NCBI GenBank assembly: GCA_029821455.1
Contig: JALGTI010000082.1
Coordinates: 1 to 11,539, forward strand
Direction of reading: 5' to 3'
Length of the DNA stretch: 11,539 nt
Source of the DNA: Candidatus Zipacnadia bacterium
GTDB lineage: Bacteria; Armatimonadota; Zipacnadia; Zipacnadales; Zipacnadaceae
The notes under the pieces are model-generated. The model was not told where the DNA came from. It saw nothing but the letters and a program-made list of their open reading frames with translations, and made no database searches. Every line of letters begins with the position of its first letter. Position 1 is the stretch's first letter. Positions 1-5,440 of this stretch are shown in pieces. The position numbers and the translations under genes were made by a program.

Positions 1-572
1 GGCAGCGCGTGAAAGTCAGGTGCTTCGCCCAGCACGTCACAGACCTCAAAGGCCGCCGTCTTCTGGCCCTCCATCCGGTAGGGATTGAGGGAGTTGACCA
101 GGGCGATGGGGTAGTGGTCGGTGATCTCACGCACGATTCGCATGCAGTCGTCAAAATTGCCGGCGATTTGGATAGTGCGCGCCCCGCACATCAGCGCCTG
201 GGCCAGCTTGCCCAAGGCAATGTATCCATCGGGGATGAGCACTACTGACTGGATGCCGGCACGCATCGAATAGGCCGCTGCCGCTGCTGAGGTGTTGCCC
301 GTAGAGGCGCACATTGTCAGGCGCGCCCCCTCCTCAACGGCCTTGGAGACCGCCACGGTCATCCCCCGGTCCTTGAACGAGCCGGTGGGGTTGCAGCCCT
401 CGTGCTTAAAGAATAGCCTGATATCGCCGGGTAGTGAGGGACCGATCGCCACACTGGGAATCAGCGGCGTTGCACCCTCCAGCAGCGTCACGCGCGGCGT
501 CGCGTCCGTGACGGGCAGGAACTCCTTGTAGGCCTCAATTACACCGGGCCAGGGCTTCAACAAGCTGCTCAT
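1..572 (-). CDS. thrC: Threonine synthase, N-terminal 190 residues (3' end outside window)
   Basis: Threonine synthase is the PLP enzyme that converts O-phosphohomoserine to threonine in the cytoplasm. The frame is open from the ATG at 572 to the window edge. It shows the family signature NPTGSFKDRGM at residues 61-71, with K67 as the expected PLP-binding lysine. The phosphate-cradle segment CASTGNTSAAAAAY follows near residue 88, then a VNSLNPYRMEGQKTAAFE stretch typical of the short bacterial form (about 350 residues in full, so roughly half is visible). The start is supported by GGAG six bases before the ATG. The gene lies 97 bases downstream of the broken hom gene with no promoter seen between, so the two were probably one hom-thrC transcription unit. 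No frameshift or stop is seen here, unlike in hom. Family assignment is firm. Confidence 0.95.
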   Translation of the reverse strand, partial: MSSLLKPWPGVIEAYKEFLPVTDATPRVTLLEGATPLIPSVAIGPSLPGDIRLFFKHEGCNPTGSFKDRGMTVAVSKAVEEGARLTMCASTGNTSAAAAAYSMRAGIQSVVLIPDGYIALGKLAQALMCGARTIQIAGNFDDCMRIVREITDHYPIALVNSLNPYRMEGQKTAAFEVCDVLGEAPDFHAL

Positions 573-604
573 CTTTCGCTCCGTTGGTTGGCGGTCTGGA
601 TGGA

Positions 605-639
605 CCTCACCCCTGACCCCTCTCCTTACAGAAGAGGGG
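605..639. repeat. Intergenic C-rich inverted repeat, possible dispersed-repeat remnant
   Basis: The gap between hom and thrC contains CTCACCCCTGACCCCTCTCC followed by a short loop and AGAGGGG. The arms CCCCTCT (617-623) and AGAGGGG (633-639) pair perfectly with a 9-base loop. There is no T-run on either side, so it is not a good intrinsic terminator. From memory, motifs of this kind recur many times in intergenic DNA of several uncultured bacterial phyla. That makes a dispersed-repeat copy likely, but one window cannot show it. Confidence 0.45.
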
Positions 640-669
640 AAGCTGTGGTTGAGTGGAAATGGGCTGAGA

Positions 670-1888
670 CTACTCCTCCACCCTTATGACACTAACAATC
701 TCTTCCACGATGTCCAGGGGGCTGATGGACTGCAGCGCTGAACGCAAGTTCCGCTCGGGCCCCTTATGCATCACCCAGATAATCTCGGCTGTGTCGCCGA
801 TGGAACTCTCCTGGATGACCGACTCGATGCTGACGCGTTGGGTGCCAAAGATGGTGGCGATGTTCCCGAGCACACCGGGCCTGTCTGCCACCCTCATTCG
901 CACATAGGTACGTGCTTCTACCTCATCCATTGGCACAATATTGGCCGTCCCCTCACACACGCACGGTCGTGCAGGATATTACGGGCGCAATCTATGACAT
1001 CCCCGGCCACGGCACTGCCCGTGGGCAGGGCACCAGCGCCACGTCCATACAACATCACTTCGTCACAGGCGTCACCGCGGATGAAGATGGCGTTGAAGAC
1101 ACCGTTGACCGAGGCCAAGGGGTGCTCGGCCGGCAGCAGAGCCGGATGCACGCGCAGCTCCGCCTTGCCATCCGCCTGCTTTGCGATAGCTAGCAGCTTT
1201 ATGACATAGCCCATCCGCCGCGCATAGTCTATATCCTGGGGGCTTATTCGGGAGATGCCCTCGCGGTAGACTTGCTCCACTGGAACGTGGGCGCCGCATC
1301 GGTGGGGTCGGCCTCAGCATAGCCCAGGTCCTGGGCCTCCTTGAGCACCTCCTGAAACTCGCGGCCCTCCTGGCTCATCTTGGTCAGGATGTAGTTGGTG
1401 GTGCCATTGAGGATGCCGATGACCTGGCTGATGCGATTGGCCACCAGACTCTCTTTGAGGGCACGGATGACGGGGATTGTTCCTGCCACACTGCCCTCAA
1501 ACTGCACATCCACGCCCTTCTCAGCGGCAGCGGCCAGGATCTGCCCACCGTGCTTGGCCATCATTCCCTTGTTGGAGGTGACCACGCTCTTGCCCGCCTC
1601 AATGGCGGCCAGCACGAAGTCCAGAGCCGGCTCTGTGCCGCCGATAGTCTCCACGACGATGTCAATGTCCGGGTCGTTGATCACCTCATAGGCATCGGCA
1701 GTACGCTGCTCTTGAGGTATTTGTGTCTCGCGTGGCCGCTCCCAGTCAACGTCGGCGACCTTGGCAACTACGACGGGAGCGCCTGCGCGCCGGGCAACTT
1801 GCTCGGCGTTGGTGGTCAGGATCCGATACAAGCCGCCACCGACAACTCCGTAACCGAGGATGCCAACTCTGATCTGTGCCCTGTGCAT
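670..1888 (-). pseudogene. hom: Homoserine dehydrogenase, broken by an internal deletion and a frameshift
   Basis: Homoserine dehydrogenase makes homoserine from aspartate semialdehyde with NAD(P)H, the branch point to threonine and methionine. Three consecutive minus-strand frames together cover the whole protein. From the ATG at 1888 come the Rossmann motif GILGYGVVGGG (residues 9-19), TSNKG (105-109), FEGSVAG (130-136), ILNGTTNYILTKM (159-171) and GYAEADPT (189-196). A second frame from about 1286 gives VPVEQVYREGISRISP onward to GRGAGALPTGSAVAGD. A third frame, 960 down to 670, gives the C-terminal ACT domain (RMRVADRPGVL). At about 1281-1300 the segment between DPT and VPVEQV is only 14 bases, where the family has roughly 23 residues including the catalytic lysine. 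Near 960 the frame changes again. ATG 1888 has AGG eight bases upstream; GTG 1894 is an alternative. No intact enzyme can be made from this copy. Confidence 0.87.
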
Positions 1889-1920
1889 ATTCACTACCTG
1901 CCTTGGAGGGTTGAATCATT

Positions 1921-1987
1921 CCCGCAGGCCAGACGCCCTGCGTGCGGGACAGGCCAGGCTTGTCCGCCCTAGCGGGCCCTAGCCCGC
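1921..1987. repeat. Cluster of GC-rich inverted repeats between accB and hom
   Basis: Two hairpins can be drawn here. GCGGGC (1972-1977) and GCCCGC (1982-1987) pair around a CCTA tetraloop. CCCGCA (1921-1926) and TGCGGG (1943-1948) form the second. In addition GGACAGGC at 1947-1954 is complementary to GCCTGTCC at 1999-2006, so the block could fold as one larger structure. Neither hairpin is followed by a T-run. It may be a palindromic intergenic repeat element or part of the hom leader; no known riboswitch was recognised. Confidence 0.4.
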
Positions 1988-1992
1988 GAAGG

Positions 1993-2028
1993 TAAAATGC
2001 CTGTCCTAGCCGCCCAGAGGCGTAGGAC
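1993..2028 (-). terminator. Candidate terminator hairpin directly after accB
   Basis: On the minus strand, the bases immediately after the accB stop fold into GTCCTA-CGCC, loop TCTG, GGCG-(GC bulge)-TAGGAC. That is a ten-pair stem with one two-base bulge (2028 to 2003). Five bases later comes a short TTTT. The stem is strong and its position right after the stop codon is right, but the T-run is short and displaced. This is a moderate call. Confidence 0.4.
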
Positions 2029-2472
2029 CTACTCGCTGGTCAGCTTTATGAGCATCAGCGGCTGGTCCGCCTCGATCTCCTGCTGGTCATACACCAGCAC
2101 CTGTACGATGGTGCCGCTAACAGGAGCTGTGACCTCGTTGAACATCTTCATTGCCTCAATGAGGCCCAGGATATCGCCACGCTCGACGGCGTCCCCCACC
2201 TCGACACAGGGCGGGGAACTAGGCGAAGGGGCGCGGTAGAACACGCCCGTCATCGGGGCGGGCACCGGGATGACATCCTGGGGCACGGCAGGCTGTGGCG
2301 GGGATGCTGGCAGGGCTGCGTGCTCGGGATTTGACTGGGCCGGTGGCGGTGCCAGCGGTCGCGCGGATACTACTACAGACTCGTCGTGCTCCTCGACCTC
2401 GATCTCATCAAGGCCCTCAGCCTCCAGCAGTTCAGCCAGCCATTTGATATCGTCCTCGTCAAAGTGCTGCAT
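2029..2472 (-). CDS. accB: Acetyl-CoA carboxylase biotin carboxyl carrier protein (BCCP)
   Basis: BCCP carries the carboxylated biotin between the biotin carboxylase and carboxyltransferase parts of acetyl-CoA carboxylase, the first step of fatty acid synthesis. The 147-residue protein has the usual layout. An N-terminal acidic helix (residues 1-38) is followed by a flexible linker rich in proline and alanine (39-68). The biotinyl domain runs from PVPAPMTGVFYR to the end, with the biotin attachment site IEAMKM (K109 is the biotinylated lysine). FNEVTAPVSG after it is also canonical. Start ATG 2472 has AGGAG 11 bases upstream, a rather long spacing, and part of that site can pair with CCTGC just before the ATG. 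The partner accC is not next to it: tRNA-Met lies upstream and hom downstream. Confidence 0.95.
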   Translation of the reverse strand: MQHFDEDDIKWLAELLEAEGLDEIEVEEHDESVVVSARPLAPPPAQSNPEHAALPASPPQPAVPQDVIPVPAPMTGVFYRAPSPSSPPCVEVGDAVERGDILGLIEAMKMFNEVTAPVSGTIVQVLVYDQQEIEADQPLMLIKLTSE

Positions 2473-2515
2473 GGCAGGTGCGGCTCCTGCGCTCCCCTCT
2501 ACGGTGGGTAATTAC

Positions 2516-2543
2516 GCTAAGCGACGGGCACTTAGCCCGCCGC
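2516..2543. other. Alternative hairpins in the accB leader
   Basis: Between the tRNA and accB, two mutually exclusive stems are visible. GCTAAG (2516-2521) pairs with CTTAGC (2531-2536). Alternatively GCG-A-CGGGC (2521-2529) pairs with GCCCG-C-CGC (2535-2543) around ACTTA. A third short stem, GCAGG (2490-2486) with CCTGC (2479-2475), covers part of the accB ribosome binding site. No convincing promoter was seen in the 98-base gap. Whether any of this regulates accB is unknown. Confidence 0.3.
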
Positions 2544-2570
2544 TATGCAATTATGCCGCTGCAAAGCAAC

Positions 2571-2647
2571 TGGTAGCTGGGGAGGGAGTCGAACCCCCGA
2601 CAACGCGGGTATGAACCGCGCGCTCTAACCACCTGAGCTACCCAGCC
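2571..2647 (-). tRNA. tRNA-Met (anticodon CAT), CCA encoded
   Basis: The minus strand folds into a full 77-base cloverleaf. The acceptor stem is GGCTGGG with CCCAGCT (a G-U pair at 1-72), the D stem GCTC/GAGC, the anticodon stem CGCGG/CCGCG around loop TTCATAC, and the T stem GGGGG/CCCTC around TTCGACT, ending in A-CCA. The anticodon is CAT. The first pair is G1-U72 instead of the C1xA72 mismatch of initiators, and the anticodon stem lacks three consecutive G-C pairs with the G residues on the 5' side. It is therefore an elongator-type tRNA. A tRNA-Ile whose C34 is modified to lysidine cannot be excluded from the gene alone. Confidence 0.95.
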
Positions 2648-2681
2648 ACCCGATTATGCGCTGCCTCACGTGCTGACGCGC

Positions 2682-2840
2682 CTAACGGCGGCTGCGCCGT
2701 TTCTTCTTGCCGCCGGTCTTTTCCTCGCGCCGCTGTATGTCATCCCGCGCCATATTGCGGTACAGTTGCACCTCAAACTCCTGCAGAGTTTCGGTATCCG
2801 TCTCTGCCAGCTTGTTGAAATCCACCTTGATCTTACTCAC
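2682..2840 (-). CDS. Small basic protein of unknown function (52 residues)
   Basis: I do not recognise the family. The GTG at 2840 has GGAGGT eight bases upstream, and a consensus-like promoter lies just before it with its start site predicted near 2858. An upstream in-frame ATG at 2864 would fall before that start site, so the GTG is preferred. The product begins SKIKVDFNKLAETDTETLQE, continues with a probable helix, and ends in a very basic tail, GGKKKRRSRR. That resembles the tails of nucleic-acid or ribosome-binding proteins. It stops 34 bases before the tRNA-Met gene on the same strand, with no terminator seen between, so both may share a transcript. The good start signals make it likely to be real. 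An RNA-binding role is only an inference from charge. Confidence 0.65.
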   Translation of the reverse strand: MSKIKVDFNKLAETDTETLQEFEVQLYRNMARDDIQRREEKTGGKKKRRSRR

Positions 2841-2864
2841 GCATCTGTACCTCCAGTAGGCCAT

Positions 2865-2893
2865 AGCATACCGAACGGAATCTCAGGTGTCAA
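2865..2893 (-). promoter_or_regulatory. Promoter of the small basic protein gene and probably tRNA-Met
   Basis: On the minus strand a perfect TTGACA (2893-2888), a 17-base spacer and TATGCT (2870-2865, 4 of 6 matches to TATAAT) are present. The predicted start site is near 2858, giving a leader of about 18 bases with the ribosome binding site just inside it. The geometry is ideal for a housekeeping sigma factor. Confidence 0.65.
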
Positions 2894-2937
2894 GGCCAAG
2901 TGATAGTATCATACGGGGAAGGGGAATTTGAAGCTAG

Positions 2938-3594
2938 CTACGGGCCGACGATGCGGTGGGGCAGATGCTGGTTGGCTAGCTCGACCAGTTCCCTGGTCGC
3001 CTCAGAGGGATCGTCGGCCCCGGCGATGGCTGAGACAATGGCCACCAGGTCTGGGTTGACCGGGGTAAGTTGCGAGAGATTGCTGGCATTGATGCCACCG
3101 ATGGCGCAGATAGGGAGGGAGACACGGCTGCGCGCCTGCTCGATAAGCTCAAGACCAATGGGTGGCAGCTCGCTCTTGGTGGGTGAGGCGAAGATAGGAC
3201 CGAATGCTACGTAGGAGGCAGCATGGCGCTCAGCTTCCAGAGCATCATCGAGGCGCTCGCAGGTCACGCCAACTATCGCCCGAGGGCCCATTATCCGGCG
3301 GCTGATGTCCACAGGCATATCATCCGCCCCGACGTGGACGCCATCGGCCCCTACTGCCAGAGCAACGTCCAGCCGGTCATTGATAATGAGAGGGATGCCG
3401 GCCGGCCGGGTCAATTGGACCAGGGCGGCGGCATCCTGCACCATTTGAGCCGTGCTCAAGCCCTTCGCGCGATACTGAACAATACCGACGCCGCCACGGA
3501 TGACACCTTTGACCAGGGCACGCAGGGCCTGAGTGTCTGGCAGCGGGTCGGGTGTGATGAAGTAGATCTTTGATTTCAGGGAGACAATTGGCAC
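2938..3594 (-). CDS. thiE: Thiamine phosphate synthase
   Basis: ThiE joins the HMP-pyrophosphate and thiazole-phosphate moieties to make thiamine monophosphate. The 218-residue TIM-barrel protein shows the family motifs in order: KIYFITPD (8-15), QYRAKG (40-45), IINDRLDVALAVGADGVHVG (70-89), DDMP (91-94), VAFGPIFASPTKS (129-141), ICAIGGI (162-168) and VAIVSAI (184-190). The frame is open about 28 codons further upstream. GTG 3594 is preferred because GAGGTG lies six bases before it and because it gives the usual family length of 210-220. No other thiamine gene is adjacent, and I found no TPP riboswitch in the leader. The gene faces the efflux operon across a shared control region. Confidence 0.94.
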   Translation of the reverse strand: MPIVSLKSKIYFITPDPLPDTQALRALVKGVIRGGVGIVQYRAKGLSTAQMVQDAAALVQLTRPAGIPLIINDRLDVALAVGADGVHVGADDMPVDISRRIMGPRAIVGVTCERLDDALEAERHAASYVAFGPIFASPTKSELPPIGLELIEQARSRVSLPICAIGGINASNLSQLTPVNPDLVAIVSAIAGADDPSEATRELVELANQHLPHRIVGP

Positions 3595-3729
3595 TATCTG
3601 CACCTCGCTGCACGCAGGTCGTACGCATTCTTTCCCTGTTTGCTTCGATGTTCCTGCCTGGGGAATGTCGCGCCGCACACGATTTGTGGTGGAAGATACG
3701 CACTATGCAATAATAAGTGAAAATTACTA

Positions 3730-3757
3730 TTGACACGCTTTGACATTCTAGTATAAT
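3730..3757 (+). promoter_or_regulatory. Strong promoter of the AbrB-efflux operon
   Basis: TTGACA (3730-3735), a 16-base spacer and TATAAT (3752-3757) match both sigma70 consensus hexamers perfectly. The surrounding DNA is markedly AT-rich compared with the genes. A second TTGACA at 3740-3745 lies exactly 10 bases after the first, one helical turn, but is too close to the -10 element to serve as its own -35. Transcription should start near 3764, about 85 bases before the AbrB start codon. Confidence 0.8.
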
Positions 3758-3777
3758 GTGTTATTGAATTCATACAA
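3750..3777 (-). promoter_or_regulatory. Candidate overlapping leftward promoter (thiE side)
   Basis: On the minus strand TTGTAT (3777-3772), a 16-base spacer and TATACT (3755-3750) resemble a sigma70 promoter: 3 of 6 and 5 of 6 matches. The -10 element lies on the same bases as the rightward -10. Its transcript would have a leader of about 150 bases before thiE. A further leftward option uses TATTAT (3716-3711) with a poor -35, so the true thiE promoter is not settled. Confidence 0.4.
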
Positions 3778-3783
3778 TTCATA
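3765..3783. promoter_or_regulatory. Candidate operator: TGAATT-N5-AATTCA dyad with overlapping direct repeat
   Basis: TGAATT (3765-3770) and AATTCA (3776-3781) form a perfect inverted repeat with a 5-base spacer. The same bases also hold AATTCATA twice with a 9-base period (3767-3774 and 3776-3783). The site covers the predicted rightward start site and the leftward -35, a classic repressor position. The AbrB-type protein encoded just downstream is the obvious candidate to bind it, but that is an inference from position. Confidence 0.5.
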
Positions 3784-3849
3784 TATGTAGCCTAACAAGC
3801 CCGGACGAAGGTGAAAACGCTACCAAAGTGTGGCCAGAGGGGTGATGGT

Positions 3850-4104
3850 ATGGCTGAGGAGAGTCGTTTCAAAGACATTTTTCTGGGTTCAGTAACAGTT
3901 GGAGAGCGCGGACAGGTGGTAATCCCCGCAGAAGCGCGAGAGCGACTGGGAATACAACCGGGTGAGAAATTGCTGGCCTTCATTCACCCGACGGACACTG
4001 GTGTCGCCTTCGTGAAGGTGGGAGGCTTGCTGGCGTACAGCGAGGTGCTTGAACAGGTCATCGCCGCCATCCGCGAGACGAAGGAGGACCAATCAGATGC
4101 GTAG
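3850..4104 (+). CDS. SpoVT/AbrB-type DNA-binding regulator
   Basis: This is an 84-residue protein with a swapped-hairpin AbrB domain at about residues 14-45, where SVTVGERGQVVIPAEARERL leads into GIQPGEKLLAF, the typical family core. Members bind DNA as dimers or tetramers. After the domain come a short strand (TGVAFVKVGG) and a C-terminal helix, LAYSEVLEQVIAAIRE, that may add an oligomer or ligand contact. ATG 3850 is chosen because GGGG lies seven bases upstream and because 13 extra residues in the longer frame have no family similarity. It is the first gene of the operon. Its stop overlaps the next start (ATGCGTAG, 8 bases), so it is made together with the pump, and it probably controls the operon and perhaps thiE. 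No toxin gene is adjacent, so an antitoxin role is unlikely. Confidence 0.88.
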   Translation: MAEESRFKDIFLGSVTVGERGQVVIPAEARERLGIQPGEKLLAFIHPTDTGVAFVKVGGLLAYSEVLEQVIAAIRETKEDQSDA

Positions 4105-5434
4105 CTTGACGACACTAGCCCTGTTGGGACTGCTTCTACTGTGCAGTTACGGGTTGGCGTGGTGTCAGGAGGAGGTCTTGCGCCTGACACCCGATCAAGC
4201 GGCCGAGCTGGCCCTTGCCAATAGCCTGGAGCTGCAGATAGACGCCCAGAGCCTGGAGGAGGCGTACGCGCGAGTGCGGCAGGCGTATGCCTCTGATAAC
4301 CTGCAGATTGCCCTGGAGGGCCGCTATGTCAGGATGGGGCCGGTATCTGGCTTTGAGTTGCCACCGGAACTTGGTGGTGGGAAGATGAGCTTCGGTTCTA
4401 CCGAGCAGTCCAGCGGCAGCTTGAAGATCATCAAGCCATTGTACACGGGCCACCGGGTGGAGCGGCAGGCCAGAGCTGCGCGGTCGGCTGTTGAGGCTAC
4501 CCGTTATGGACAGGATATCACGCGCCTGGCACTCAGTCGTGCGGCCCACGAGGCGGCCTATGGTGTACTGTTAACCGGACAGCTTTCCGAGGTGGCCGAG
4601 GAGCTAGTCACCTCCAATCAGGAGCACCTTCGGATCGCGCAGGCGATGCTGGAGGCCGGCGTAGTGCCGCGCTTCGAGGTGGTGCAGGCCCAGACGGAGC
4701 TATCCAAGGCCCGGGGACAGCTCATCAGCACCCAGACAGAGGTGGAGCTGGCCAAGGCAGGCCTGCGGCGAGTGCTGACGGTGCCGCAGACGACGGAAGT
4801 TGAGGTTGCTGACAGCCCTGCGCCAGAATTGCCCGAGGGGACGCTGCCGGAGTTGATACAGACGGCGTGGGAGAACCGCCCTGAGATAGCCGCCGCAAAG
4901 GCAGGTATAGCAGCAGCCAAAGCTGGCGTACAGTTGGCGCTGGCTACCAAGAACCTCTCTGTCAATCTGGCGGGCCAGGTCTCACGGGAGACCGAGACCA
5001 GTATGAGCAAACCCACCTCCTGGAATGTGGCTGTAGCTGTCACCAAACCGCTGCACGATGGCGGTATCGAGCGGTCGCTGACCCAGGAAGCAATGGCCAA
5101 GCTGCGGTCAGCACAGTTACAAGAGGAAATCGCTCGCCAGCAGATTGCCCTCGGCATTACCCAGGAGTATGTTTCCGTTGCTGAGGCGCGGCAGCAGGTC
5201 GAGGTGGCAGAGCAAGGGGTGACGGAGGCGGAGGAGCGCCTGCGCATCGCCAGGGTGCGCTTCACCGCTGGCGTAACAGTAGGAGTCGAAGTGATTGATT
5301 CTCAGACTGCCCTGGCCGCAGCGCAGGCAGCCCTGATCAATGCCAGGTATGATCTGAGATTGGCGACGATGAGGCTTCATAATTCCCTGGCCCTGGAGCT
5401 GGCCGGGCAGGAGCAACGCAGAATACAGGAGTGA
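4097..5434 (+). CDS. TolC-family outer-membrane efflux protein
   Basis: This is the outer-membrane channel of the tripartite pump. The 445-residue protein starts with a signal sequence (MRSLTTLALLGLLLLCSYGLA, then WCQEE). It contains the two structural repeats of the family. The first begins LTPDQAAELALANS and contains LEEAYARVRQAYASD. The second begins LPELIQTAWENRPEIAAAKAGI and contains LALATKNLSVNLAGQ. Long alanine- and glutamine-rich helices in between form the periplasmic tunnel. Length is typical of the family. The cysteine near the signal end does not fit a good lipobox, so lipidation is doubtful. ATG 4097 has AAGGAGG nine bases upstream, lying inside the regulator gene. It reads straight into the adaptor gene six bases later. 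Two-membrane architecture of the organism follows from this gene. Confidence 0.92.
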   Translation: MRSLTTLALLGLLLLCSYGLAWCQEEVLRLTPDQAAELALANSLELQIDAQSLEEAYARVRQAYASDNLQIALEGRYVRMGPVSGFELPPELGGGKMSFGSTEQSSGSLKIIKPLYTGHRVERQARAARSAVEATRYGQDITRLALSRAAHEAAYGVLLTGQLSEVAEELVTSNQEHLRIAQAMLEAGVVPRFEVVQAQTELSKARGQLISTQTEVELAKAGLRRVLTVPQTTEVEVADSPAPELPEGTLPELIQTAWENRPEIAAAKAGIAAAKAGVQLALATKNLSVNLAGQVSRETETSMSKPTSWNVAVAVTKPLHDGGIERSLTQEAMAKLRSAQLQEEIARQQIALGITQEYVSVAEARQQVEVAEQGVTEAEERLRIARVRFTAGVTVGVEVIDSQTALAAAQAALINARYDLRLATMRLHNSLALELAGQEQRRIQE

Positions 5435-5440
5435 GGTCCT

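Noticed and set aside
670..960. Stand-alone ACT-domain regulator gene
   Set aside because: It continues the homoserine dehydrogenase architecture exactly where the ACT domain belongs, and its apparent start is a GTG inside the GT run without a ribosome binding site.
766..1209. Plus-strand open frames across the hom region
   Set aside because: They are antisense to the recognisable homoserine dehydrogenase and ACT-domain sequence and show no domain.
3594..3678. Longer thiE start (28 more residues)
   Set aside because: The extra N-terminal residues have no family similarity, and the GTG at 3594 has a well-placed ribosome binding site and gives normal length.
3595..3720. Possible TPP riboswitch before thiE
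   Set aside because: The thiE leader was read on the minus strand; neither the CUGAGA element nor the other conserved thi-box parts are present.
4618..5265. Minus-strand open frame of 215 codons inside the tolC gene
   Set aside because: Composition is serine/alanine/arginine-rich low complexity, as expected for an antisense shadow of an alanine-rich helical protein; no start signals seen.
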